A stretch of 24,315 nt of DNA from JAVKSM01 sp039583705. GTDB taxonomy: Bacteria > Actinomycetota > Actinomycetes > Mycobacteriales > Pseudonocardiaceae. The translations under genes were made by a program, and so were the position numbers. Under the pieces are notes generated by a model that was not told where the DNA came from, did not search any database, and worked only from the letters and a program-made list of their open reading frames with translations. The stretch is taken from assembly GCA_039583705.1 (NCBI GenBank), contig JAVKSM010000041.1, forward strand, positions 1 to 24,315, read 5' to 3'. Shown here one piece after another: positions 1 through 8,600 of this stretch. Every line of letters begins with the position of its first letter. Within the stretch, counting starts at the first letter, position 1.

Positions 1-424
1 GCTCGAAGCCGGACATGGTGCGGAAACCTTAGCGCCCCTCCTGCGCCTTGAACTTGGTGGGGGAGGGGGCGGTGTGGTGTGCCGGTTCCCGGTGAAGCGG
101 CACCCCCCGCGGCAGGGGGCTGCCGCTTAGGGGCGCGCCTGCGCTGGCTGTGGAGGCTTCCCAGGGCTTGAGTGGTCAAGTCTTGAGCAGTTCTCGTTGG
201 TGAGGTTGAAGGGTTGGGACGCCGGGGCGACCTGAGGGGCAGGCTGTGGTTGGCCTGCCCCTTGGGCGTGCCGTAGGGCTGGCAGAGGCTCACAGGTCAA
301 GGGCGGAGCGCAGCGACGTCGTGTCAGCGACGCCGAAGGCGCCCTTGAGGTGTGAGTGGCCAGCCCGCACAATTCGGTCCGGCGTCCCAACCCGGTCCCC
401 AGCCCGGTCCCCAGGCTGGTCCGT
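1..424. other. Left-edge stretch without a recognisable gene
   Basis: No recognisable gene lies between the left edge and the first repeat. One plus-strand frame is open from base 2 to a TAG at 128-130 and could be the last ~42 codons of a gene that starts outside the window. It contains a run of glycines and resembles nothing I recognise. The minus-strand frame across 127-390 is proline- and alanine-rich and looks like a by-product of high GC. The only clear structure is the hairpin at 95-128. Confidence 0.4.
95..128. terminator. Strong GC-rich hairpin, terminator-like
   Basis: Bases 95-107 and 115-128 form an almost perfect inverted repeat around a 7-nt loop, with AAGCGGCA pairing TGCCGCTT and a C5/G5 extension. 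There is no U-tract afterwards, which is common for actinomycete terminators. It lies at the end of the open frame that enters from the left edge, so it may end that transcript. It could also be an end structure of a mobile element. Confidence 0.5.
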
Positions 425-478
425 GGGGTTGTTCGGCCGTCAGGCCGTCAGGCCGTCGTGGCGAGCAGCCGCGTGGTG
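425..478. repeat. Imperfect repeat, copy A (IS110-type 3' end)
   Basis: This stretch closely matches 975-1020 in the same orientation. Both begin GGGGTTGTTCG, continue with CCGTCAGGCCGTC and end GCCGCGTGGTG. Copy A has an extra tandem copy of the 8-mer CAGGCCGT. Copy B overlaps the stop codon and last codons of the IS110 transposase remnant, so copy A is probably the end of a second, otherwise lost, related element. The two copies bracket the broken VOC gene. Confidence 0.55.
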
Positions 479-536
479 CGGTGATGGTGAGCCCGGAGGG
501 GTTGGTGGGCCTGCTGCGTGTCGGCTGAGCCGGCCG

Positions 537-893
537 TCAGCCGCGGCGTGGGTCGAGCACGCAGAACTCGTTGCCCTCGGGATCGGCGAGCACCACCCAC
601 GGCGTGTCGGCACCCTGGCCGAGGGCCACGCGGGTGGCTGCGCGGGCGAGGAACCGGGCTACCTCCTCTTCCTGGTCATCGGGCCGCAAGTCCAGGTGCA
701 GGCGGTTCTGAACCGTCTTCGGCTCGGATACCGGGTCGAACGTGATGGCGGGCAGCCGGTCGGGGGCGGGTCGGATCTCGAACTCGTCGGGGGCATCGTT
801 GAGCACCACCTAGCCGAGCGCGTCGGCCCACCAGCGACCTCGCGCGAGGACGTCGAGCGCCTGGATCACGACCTGCTCCCAGTCCAGCGCCAC
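537..893 (-). pseudogene. VOC/glyoxalase-like protein, interrupted by an in-frame TAG
   Basis: Read from the GTG at 893-891, this frame encodes a ~118-residue protein of the vicinal oxygen chelate (glyoxalase-like) superfamily. These are small metal-binding or drug-sequestering proteins with a two-module fold. The recognisable blocks are an N-terminal RWWADALG, a central NRLHLDLRPDD and a C-terminal VVLADPEGNEFCVL, all in family order and spacing. A TAG at 812-810 stands exactly where relatives usually have a tryptophan (ALGW), so a single TGG-to-TAG change would explain it. The length fits a complete single-domain member. Translation might restart after the stop, but half a VOC module would be lost. 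It is flanked by IS110-type repeats. The family call is firm; whether the stop is biological or a read error cannot be decided here. Confidence 0.75.
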
Positions 894-974
894 GCGGCGG
901 AACGCACTCGCCACGGACCTGCTGGGCGAGCCAGCACCATTCGATCCGGTCGATCCGGGCGCCGCTCGGCTCGC

Positions 975-1020
975 GGGGTTGTTCGCCCGTCAGGCCGTCG
1001 CGGCGGACAGCCGCGTGGTG
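975..1020. repeat. Imperfect repeat, copy B (IS110-type 3' end)
   Basis: This is the partner of the repeat at 425-478. It covers the stop codon (TGA, minus strand, 992-990) and last codons of the IS110 transposase remnant. That suggests the repeat represents the 3' end of this family of elements. Confidence 0.55.
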
Positions 1021-1337
1021 TCGGTGCTGGCGGTGGTGTCGGTGCTGGCGGTGGTGTCGGTGCTGGCGGTGGGGCTGTGGTGGTGGGCACAGGCGCTGGC
1101 CTGGTCGTAGAGGGTTCGAGCACGCAGGCAGCCGTGCAGGATCCCGACCAGCCGGTTCGCCAGTTGCCGCAGCGCGGCCTGATGCCCGGCGCCGCGGACG
1201 TGTTGCTGGTCGTAGTAGGCGCGGGCACCGGCCGACCCGGTCAGGGCGCCCTGGGCTTGGCGGGTCACGGCGTCGAGGAGGCGGGTGTTGTGCACGAACC
1301 GGGCATGGACGGTCCGACGTCGCCGGACACCTGAGCT
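990..1337 (-). pseudogene. IS110-family transposase, C-terminal remnant
   Basis: The minus-strand frame encodes the last ~115 residues of an IS110/IS116/IS902-type transposase, a serine-type DNA recombinase with an N-terminal RuvC-like DEDD domain. The hallmark C-terminal (Transposase_20) blocks are visible: LLDAV, GARAYYDQQ, ALRQLANRLVGILHGCL and RTLYDQ. The N-terminal DEDD domain and most of the C-terminal domain are missing. An in-frame TGA at 1340-1338 closes the frame where the plus-strand integrase fragment begins, so the two remnants meet at about 1330-1340. The C-terminal tail carries three ASTDTT units from an 18-bp tandem repeat. The fragment cannot be active. Family assignment is confident; the exact breakpoint is not. 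Confidence 0.8.
1015..1068. repeat. Three perfect 18-bp tandem repeats
   Basis: The unit GTGGTGTCGGTGCTGGCG occurs three times at 1015-1032, 1033-1050 and 1051-1068, followed by a 4-nt partial copy. It lies inside the C-terminal tail of the IS110 transposase remnant and encodes ASTDTT units on that strand. Replication slippage in decaying DNA is the simplest explanation. Confidence 0.9.
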
Positions 1338-2263
1338 TCACCACACCCAAGACCACCGGCTCCGCAGCGGGCGTCGGCCTCTCACCACGACTCCTCGCCG
1401 CACTGCAACGCCAGCATGCCCGCCAAGACGCCGAACGCACCACCTGGGGCGAAGCCTACGAGGACAACGGACTGGTGTTCGCCAGGGAGAACGGCGCCCC
1501 GCTGCGCCCCGAGTACGCACTGCGCCGCTTCCGGGAGCTGTCCGACGCCACCGGGCTGCCCCGGGTCACGCTGCACGACCTGCGCCACCTCGCGGCCACC
1601 ATGATGATCGCCGCCGGGGTGCCGCTGGCGCTGGTGTCCAAGACGCTGCGGCACTCCCAGGTCGGGATCACCGCCGACCTCTACGGCCACCTCACCCGAG
1701 AAGCCACGCACGCCGCCGCCGACGCCCTCGGCGCGGCCCTCGACACCGCCACAGCGGAGCTGACAACGGAACGTGCGGTGCGGTCCGCGACCACAATGCG
1801 ACCACACGACCCCGATTCCGACCCCGCCGAGAACACCACAGAGAACGTTTCCCCAGGTCAGGAAAGCGCGCTCGGAGGGACTCGAACCCCCAACCTTCTG
1901 ATCCGTAGTGGCAACGCTCCCCTACTCATGCCCGGCATCCTTGGGTTTTGCCGGTTCTGCGCTCGCGAAACTGGGCGTCTCAGGCAGTGGGACGCACCAG
2001 TTCGTGGACCAGACCGTGGACCGAGATCGACCCGAGCATGCGCTGCACAGCGCGCCGCTGGGTTGGCAGGGGACGTCACTGACGAGAGTTTTCCCCTCGT
2101 CGAAACTCGGACCGGCAGTTCGTCGAGTGTAGGTTGCCTTGAGATGTTCGTCGGCGGGGAGAGAGCCTGGGCGCTGATGCGCTTGCCCGCTTGCCACCCT
2201 GCCGTGGAATCCGGTCGTCAACATTGTTTTACTTGTTTCGCTGCTCGGGATTTGCCCTACTGA
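1331..2263 (+). pseudogene. Tyrosine recombinase (phage/ICE integrase), C-terminal fragment
   Basis: This frame encodes the catalytic C-terminal half of a tyrosine site-specific recombinase. Visible motifs are the TPKT segment preceding box I, box II as LHDLRHLAATMM (catalytic His and Arg), and the final LRHSQVGITADLYGHL carrying the second His/Arg pair and the nucleophilic Tyr. The N-terminal DNA-binding domains and first catalytic Arg are absent; the frame begins at the junction with the IS110 remnant. Recognisable sequence ends near 1860. The frame then reads through the tRNA-Arg 3' fragment, producing a GGTRTPN-type tail that marks an integrase gene abutting its attachment site, and stops at 2263. 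No start codon or ribosome binding site belongs to this fragment, so it is probably not expressed. Confidence 0.8.
1867..1908 (-). other. 3' half of tRNA-Arg(ACG): attachment-site core
   Basis: On the minus strand this segment reads as an anticodon loop CTACGGA (anticodon ACG), the 3' anticodon stem TCAGA, a variable region, a T-arm with loop TTCGAGT and 5-bp stem, then acceptor strand CGAGCGC and discriminator G. Sequence above 1908 does not continue into a D-arm or 5' acceptor strand, so this is not a complete tRNA gene. A 3' half tRNA beside an integrase is the classic product of tyrosine-recombinase integration. The complete tRNA-Arg gene should lie elsewhere on the chromosome. Confidence 0.75.
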
Positions 2264-2488
2264 ATGTGACGATCGCTCTACAGATGAGGAGAACCAGAGT
2301 GACGGTCTGCGCGGCAGGAGCGAGCGCCACCATGAGCCTGGTGCTGGCGCCAGTGGCTGGACCGAGCTTCGGCGACAACGAGGCCTTCATCAAGTCCTTG
2401 CCCGCCCGCGCCGCCGGATGCGTGGGTAACGCACCGCTACCTTGCACCGACGACCTGTTGTCGGCTGTCGGGTGGATGGGGAGGGCGT
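1909..2488. other. Non-coding stretch upstream of drmD
   Basis: No gene is recognised in this ~580-nt gap. A short plus-strand frame opens at ATG 2284 but has no recognisable sequence and overlaps drmD by over 100 nt. The segment around 2219-2290 is noticeably richer in A/T than its surroundings and is the most plausible place for a drmD promoter, although no clear -35/-10 pair is visible. The recombinase reading frame also crosses this stretch to 2263 without recognisable homology. Confidence 0.4.
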
Positions 2489-5400
2489 GTGCTGGGGGTC
2501 GTGACCGACGTGCCGGAGGTGGGCCAGTTGGTGCGGGTGCGGGGTCAGCAGTGGGTGGTCTCCCGGCTGCACCGCAGCAGGCAGCCGGCCGATGAGTTGG
2601 CGGCGACCCGGCTGCCCGGGCGGACGTTGGTGGGGCTGAGCAGCGTCAGCGACGACGACCTGGGCGCGGAGCTGACCGTGGTGTGGGAGGTGGAGCCGGG
2701 CCGGGAGGTGGTGCCGGCGACCCGGCTGCCGGAGGTCACCGAGGACGGTTGGGACGACCCGCAGCGGCTGGGCGCCTTCCTCGACGCGGTGCGGTGGGGC
2801 ACCGTCGCCAGCGCGGACACCGCCACGCTGCAGGCACCGTTCCGTTCCGGCATCACGATCGAGGAGTATCAGCTTGAGCCGGTCGCCCGCGCGCTGGCGA
2901 TGCCGCGGGTGAACCTGCTCATCGCCGACGACGTGGGCCTGGGTAAGACCATTGAGGCGGGGCTGGTCGCGCAGGAGTTGCTGTTGCGGCACCGGGCGCG
3001 GCGGGTGATGGTGGTGTGCCCGGCGTCGCTGACGGTGAAGTGGCGCGAGGAGATGGCCGAGAAGTTCGGCTTGGGCTTCGAGGTGCTCGATGCTGCGGCG
3101 CTGCGGGAGTTGCGGCGTAGCCACGGCTTGCAGGCTAACCCGTTCGCCGTGCATCCGCGGACGATTATCAGCTTGCCGTGGCTGCGCACGCCGCGGGTGC
3201 AGCGGCTGCTCGATGAGGTGTTGACGCCGCAGACCCGGTATCCGGGGTTCGTCGATCTGCTCATCGTTGACGAGGCGCACCACTGCGCGCCGCCGGCACC
3301 GCGCCGGGGCCGGGGTTATGCGGTGGACAGCCTGCAGACCAGCGCGGTGCGCCGGCTCGGTGAGCACAGCCAACATCGGCTGTTCCTGTCCGCGACGCCG
3401 CACAACGGCTACCCGGAGTCCTGGCAGGCGTTGCTGGAGATGCTGGACCCGCAGCGCTTCGCCCGCGGGGTGGAACCGGAGCGGGCGGTGGTTGCCGAGG
3501 TGATGGTGCGCCGGCTCAAGGACGACATTCGCGACGCTGATGGCAGCCCGCGCTTCCCTGGGCGGAGCACGCGGGCGATTGAGGTCGACTACACCGACTC
3601 TGAGCGGCGGGCCCACGAGCTGCTTGACGCCTATGTCGCTGCCCGCCGCCGAGGTGCCGCCGCCGGTTCGACCCGGGCGAACGACCTGGTGGCGTTGCTG
3701 CTCAAGAAGCGGTTGTTCTCCTCGCCGGCCGCGTTCGCGCACACCCTGACGGCGCATGCCGAGTCGGCCGCGCATAGCGGGAGCGCCGGGCCGCTGCCGG
3801 AGTGGTTGGACGACGCGCTGGGTTGGGACGAGGAGATCGTCGACGACGTGCGCGGCGGTGAGGTCGAGCGTGAGCTGCTGGAGCGGGCGGGCGCCGGGCA
3901 TGAGTTGGACGCGGCCGGGCGGGAGTTGCTCGACGATCTGCTGGGCTGGGTGGCGCGTCACGGCGAGCCGGCCGACAGCAAGGCCAGGGCGCTGGTGGCC
4001 GAGCTGGACCGGATGTGCCGGCCGGGTGGGGTGTGGTCGGACGAGCGGGTCATCGTGTTCACCGAGTACGTCGACACCCAGCGCTGGCTGGCCGACCTGC
4101 TCACCGCCCGTGGGTTGGGTGGGGCGCGGTTGGGTCTGTTGTTCGGTGGGATGGACGAGCGGCGCCGCGAGCACCTCAAGGCCGCGTTCCAAGCCGCCCC
4201 GGACCGGGATCCGGTGCGGATCCTGCTGGCGACCGACGTCGCCAGCGAGGGCATCGACCTGCAACGGCACTGCCACCGGATCGTGCACTACGACATCCCG
4301 TTCAACCCCAACCGGCTGGAGCAGCGCATCGGGCGGGTCGACCGGCACGGCCAGACCCGGCCGGTGCAGGCCGTTCACTTCGTCGGCGCCGGCTGGCAGC
4401 ACGCCGCCGCCGGCTCGTACGAGGCCGACCTGGAGTTCCTGTCCCGGGTGGCGGTGAAGGTGGCCGCTGAGCGCGCCGACTTGGGCAGCGTCAATCCGGT
4501 GCTGGCCCACGCGGTCGAGGCGCGGATGCTCGGCCGGCCGATCCTGGCCGACCCGCTCGCGGTGGCGCCGAAACCGTCCGCGACGCTGCTGCGGGCCGAG
4601 CAGGACCTCCGTGCCCAGGTGCGCCGGCTGCGGCAGCAGCTCGACGACAGCACCCGGCGGCTGCACGTCGCCCCGGCGAACGTCCGGCGGGTGGTCGACA
4701 CCGCGCTCGCGCTCGCCGACCAGCCACCGCTATCCGACCTGCCCGGTGGGCTGGTGGCCCCGCCGGAGCTGCGGGCCGGCTGGGAGCGTACGGTGGCCGA
4801 CTTGGTCGATCCACTGGACGGGCACCGCCGGCCGCTGACCTTCGACCCGGCGCTGGCCGCCGGCCGCGACGATGTGGTGCTGGCCCACTTGGAGCACCCG
4901 CTGGTCGCGCAGGCCACCAGGCTGCTGCGCAGCGCGATCTGGGGTGACCGTACGACGCTGCACCGCCTCGCCGCGGTGCGGGTCGCCGTGCCGGTCGACG
5001 CCGGAATGGCCGATGCGCTGGTGGCGGTGTTCGCGCGGCTCGTCGTCGTGGGCGCGGACGGTTCCCGGCTGCACGAGGAGGTCATGCTGACCGCTCGGGC
5101 GGTACCCGAGGCCGGCCGGTCGCGCCGGCTGGAGCTGGAGCAGCCGCGCTACGCCGAGCTGCGCGCCGCGGTGGAGGCCGCGCTGGAGCCCGACGCCTGC
5201 CGGCTGGCCCCGACGGCCGCCCGGCGCCGGCTGGCCGCCGAGTGGGACCGGCTGGTGCCGCAGCTCGCCGAGGACGTCACGGCCAGGGCACGAGAGCGGG
5301 TGACGACGCTGAGTCGGGCGCTGCAGCGGCGCGCCGGCGACGAGCAGTGCCGCATCCGCGGGATGTTCGAGCAGCTTGAGGTGACGTTGCGGGCCGCGTT

Positions 5401-5623
5401 GGCCGGCGATGCGCCGACCCAGCTCAGCTTCGCCGACCTCGACGCGCCGCAGCGGGCCCAGCTGGAACGCGACCAGCGGGCCTGGCAGGCGCGGCTCGAC
5501 GGGCTGGCCGAGGAGCGGGACCGGGAGACCGCGGTGGTCGCCGCCCGCTACGTCGGGGTGCGCGAGCTGGTCTTCCCGTTCGCCGTCGCGCTGTGCGTGC
5601 CCGACGCCGCGGGTCCGGCGTGA
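2489..5623 (+). CDS. drmD: DrmD, SNF2-like helicase of class 1 DISARM
   Basis: A 1044-residue SNF2/RapA-type superfamily 2 ATPase. In order: a TIEEYQLEP segment before motif I (~123-131), Walker A DDVGLGKTI (147-155), motif II DEAH (261-264), motif III SATP (301-304), the second RecA lobe from VIVFTEY (~521), ATDVASEGID (~581-590) and motif VI QRIGRVDRHGQ (612-622). The C-terminal ~400 residues are charged and helical with coiled-coil-like stretches (~660-690, ~990-1010). In class 1 DISARM this helicase replaces the DrmE of class 2 and is thought to act with DrmA/DrmB on incoming DNA. The GTG at 2489 is preceded by GGGGAGG (2478-2484); a GTG at 2504 is an alternative. It overlaps drmMI by 4 nt. 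The protein is intact. Identification rests on the helicase type plus gene order with drmMI, drmA, drmB and drmC. Confidence 0.92.
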   Translation: MLGVVTDVPEVGQLVRVRGQQWVVSRLHRSRQPADELAATRLPGRTLVGLSSVSDDDLGAELTVVWEVEPGREVVPATRLPEVTEDGWDDPQRLGAFLDAVRWGTVASADTATLQAPFRSGITIEEYQLEPVARALAMPRVNLLIADDVGLGKTIEAGLVAQELLLRHRARRVMVVCPASLTVKWREEMAEKFGLGFEVLDAAALRELRRSHGLQANPFAVHPRTIISLPWLRTPRVQRLLDEVLTPQTRYPGFVDLLIVDEAHHCAPPAPRRGRGYAVDSLQTSAVRRLGEHSQHRLFLSATPHNGYPESWQALLEMLDPQRFARGVEPERAVVAEVMVRRLKDDIRDADGSPRFPGRSTRAIEVDYTDSERRAHELLDAYVAARRRGAAAGSTRANDLVALLLKKRLFSSPAAFAHTLTAHAESAAHSGSAGPLPEWLDDALGWDEEIVDDVRGGEVERELLERAGAGHELDAAGRELLDDLLGWVARHGEPADSKARALVAELDRMCRPGGVWSDERVIVFTEYVDTQRWLADLLTARGLGGARLGLLFGGMDERRREHLKAAFQAAPDRDPVRILLATDVASEGIDLQRHCHRIVHYDIPFNPNRLEQRIGRVDRHGQTRPVQAVHFVGAGWQHAAAGSYEADLEFLSRVAVKVAAERADLGSVNPVLAHAVEARMLGRPILADPLAVAPKPSATLLRAEQDLRAQVRRLRQQLDDSTRRLHVAPANVRRVVDTALALADQPPLSDLPGGLVAPPELRAGWERTVADLVDPLDGHRRPLTFDPALAAGRDDVVLAHLEHPLVAQATRLLRSAIWGDRTTLHRLAAVRVAVPVDAGMADALVAVFARLVVVGADGSRLHEEVMLTARAVPEAGRSRRLELEQPRYAELRAAVEAALEPDACRLAPTAARRRLAAEWDRLVPQLAEDVTARARERVTTLSRALQRRAGDEQCRIRGMFEQLEVTLRAALAGDAPTQLSFADLDAPQRAQLERDQRAWQARLDGLAEERDRETAVVAARYVGVRELVFPFAVALCVPDAAGPA

Positions 5624-8600
5624 GGGGGCGTCGCCGGTCGGGGCCTGCCGGTGAGGCGGCGCGGCGCCGGCACGGCTGGCTGGAGCTGCTGCAGAGCTCC
5701 GGGCCGTTCCTCACCCTGCCGGTCGTCGACCGGGTGTTCCCCAACGGGCTGCCAGCCGTGCCCGCGCGGCGCCGGGCCGAGTTGCGGGCGGCTGTGGCCG
5801 CCATGCTCGACAGTCGCGGCCACGGCCGCCACTGGCTCGTGCGGACACTGCTGTGTGACGTGCTTGGCTGGGGCACCCACCTGCTCATCGACACCGCGGT
5901 GCCCGACTCCCTCGCCGAGATCGTCGTCGAACACTCCGCGGTGCTGCGCCCCGACTTCGCCTTCCACGCCGAGGACAGCCCCGAAGACACCCGAGAGAAC
6001 GAGGAGCCCGGCGATGACGAGACCGAGCCGGGCGACGCCGCGGTCACGAACCCGTACCGCCTGCTCGGCTGCTACACACCCTGGGGTAGCCACCCGCTTG
6101 CCCGCACCACGGTGGGTGGCTGGACGGCCAGCCCGGCGGAGCGGCTGGCGGTGCTGCTGCGGGCCCGTGATGTGCCGGTCGGGCTGGTCACCGACGGGCG
6201 CTGGTGGGCGCTGGTCTGGGCGCCCGCGGGGGGCGCGACCGGGGTGGCGGTGTGGGACGCGGGCCTGTTCAGCGAGGAACCCGAGTCGCTGCAGGCGTTC
6301 GTCGCCCTGCTGGAACGGGCCCGGTTCCTGGGCGTCGCGGCGCCGGAGCGGCTGCCGCAGCTGCTGATCGAGAGCCAGCAACGCCAAGAGGAGGTCACCG
6401 AGACCCTGGGCCGACAGGTCCGTGACGCGGTGGAGCTGCTGCTGGGCACCCTGGACCGGCTCGACACCGACAGCGGCGGGCGGCTGCTGTCCGGCGTGGA
6501 CGACGACGAGCTGTACGCCGGGGTCGTGACCGTGATGATGCGGGTGGTGTTCCTGCTCTTCGCCGAGGAGCGGCGGCTGCTGCCCAGCGACGACGAACTC
6601 TACGCCACCGGCTACAGCGTCGGGCGGCTGGTCGAGGAGCTGGAGAGCCGGGCGGTGCTCGCCGGGGAGCAGTCGCTGGAGCACCGCACCGGCGCCTGGC
6701 ACCGACTGCTCGCGGTATCGCGGGCGGTGCACGGCGGGGTGGCGCACGAGGACCTGCGGTTGCCCGCCTACGGCGGCGGCCTGTTCGACCCGGACACCCA
6801 CCCGTGGCTGGAGGGCCGGGCGCGCGGCGAGCCGCCCGGCACGCCACATCCCCCTGCGGTGGATGACCGCACCGTGCTGCGGATGCTGCGGGCGGTGCAG
6901 TACGTCGACATCGGCGGTGAACGCCGCCGGTTGACCTTCCGCGCGCTGGGTGTCGAGCAGATCGGCTACGTCTACGAGGGCCTGCTCGACCTGGAGGTCC
7001 GCACCGCGCCGGAGGTGGTCCTCGGTCTCGTCCGCCCGCCCGACTGGCCCAAGAGCAAGGAGCCCGCCGAGATCCCGCTGACCGAGGCCAGAGCGTGGCT
7101 GGCCGAGGTGCCACCGCGGCTGGCGCCCCGGCTGCGGGCGCGCACCGGGTGGAGCGAGAGCCGGGTGGAGCAGGCCCTGGCCCGGCGCCTGGCCGAGCAC
7201 GAGCGGACCGGCGTGAGCAGGACCGTCGGCGCCGACCCGGACCTTCTCGCGGCGATCCTGCCGCTGGCACCGGTGCTGCGCTGGGACGAGCGTGGCCTGC
7301 CGGCGATCACCCTGCCCGGCCGGCGCTACGTTGCTCCCAGCACCCGCCGCGCCGCCACCGGCACCCACTACACGCCGCGCGAGCTGGCCGAGCAGGTCGT
7401 GGTCGGCGCGCTGCAGCCGCTGGTCTACCGACCCGGACCGCTGCAGACCGCCAACCGCGACGCCTGGGCGCTGCGCCCGTCCGAGGCGCTACTGGGGCTG
7501 CGGGTCGCCGACATCGCGATGGGCTCCGGGGCCTTCCTCGTCGCCGCCTGCCGCTACCTCGCCGACCGGCTGGTCGAGGCGTGGACCGCCGAGGGCCGCG
7601 CCGACGCCCTCCGCGCCACGGCCCAGCGGGAGCACAGCCAGCGGGCCAGCACGGCCGACGCCGAGGTGCCGCCGGTGCTGCGCTCGGCCCGGCGGCTGGT
7701 CGCCGAGCACTGCCTCTACGGCGTGGACATCAACCCGCTCGCTGTGGAGATGGCCAAGCTCTCGCTGTGGCTGGTCACCATGGACCGGGAGCGGCCCTTC
7801 GGCTTCCTCGACGACCGGTTCCTCTGCGGCGACAGCCTGCTCGGCCTGACCAGCCTCGACCAACTCGAGGAACTGCACGTCGACCCGGCCGCCGGCCGCC
7901 GGATCCACCACGGCGCGCTGGACTTCACCGCCGAGTTCCGGCCACTGCTGCAACACGCCGCCGACCTGCGCCGCCAGATCACCGCACACCCCGTAGTGAC
8001 CATCCGCGACGTTGAGCACAAACAACGGCTACTCGCCGAGTCCCGCGAGCTGACTCGCCGGCTCACCGTGGTCGCCGACGCCGTCACCGGCACCGGCATG
8101 CTCGCCGCCAGCCTGACCGGGCGCCGGCCCGATGCCCCGTTCACCGCGCTGGCGTTGCACCTTGCCCCAGGGCTCGACGGCCGGGAGGACGGGCTCGCAG
8201 CCAAGGCCGACCACCTCCTCAACACCGGCCGCCCAGCCGGCCGGGAGCCCCGCCGCCCGCTGCACTGGCCGCTGGCCTTCCCCGAGGTGGTGGTCGACTC
8301 CCCCGCCCCCGGCTTCGACGCGATCGTCGGCAACCCCCCGTTCCTCGGCGGCCAAAGCATCTCTAGACGGCTCGGCGGCGACTACCTCGCCTGGCTGCAG
8401 CGCTGGGACGGTGGTGGCGTGCGCGGCAGCGCCGACCTGGCCGCCCGCTTCGTGCTCCGCGCGCACCGCCTGCTCTCCAGCCGAGGGCAGCTCGGCTACC
8501 TCGCCACGAACACCCTCGTGCAAGGCAAGACACTGGTCGTCGGAATGATGCAGGCGGTGGAGCACGGGCTAAGCGTCCGCGCTGGACGGTCCAGCCACCC

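Noticed and set aside
1015..1068. CRISPR-like array
   Set aside because: The repeats are contiguous 18-mers without spacers and lie in a transposase tail; no CRISPR array or cas gene was seen anywhere in the window.
246..1334. A 362-codon plus-strand frame across the left flank
   Set aside because: It lies opposite the VOC pseudogene and IS110 remnant and contains their repeats as glycine-valine strings; no own family resemblance.
1867..1908. A complete tRNA-Arg gene
   Set aside because: The D-arm, 5' anticodon strand and 5' acceptor strand are absent above 1908; only the 3' half is present.
2284..2595. A short plus-strand frame just before drmD that might encode a leader or secreted peptide
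   Set aside because: Not recognisable, overlaps drmD by over 100 nt and has no convincing ribosome binding site; kept only as a note in the non-coding stretch.
2390..4666. A 758-codon minus-strand open frame opposite drmD
   Set aside because: It is Pro/Arg/His/Gln-rich without domains and lies fully opposite a helicase with all motifs; a GC-bias shadow.
5548..7368. A 606-codon minus-strand frame opposite drmMI
   Set aside because: Low-complexity composition, no recognisable domain, opposite the well-supported methylase; a shadow.
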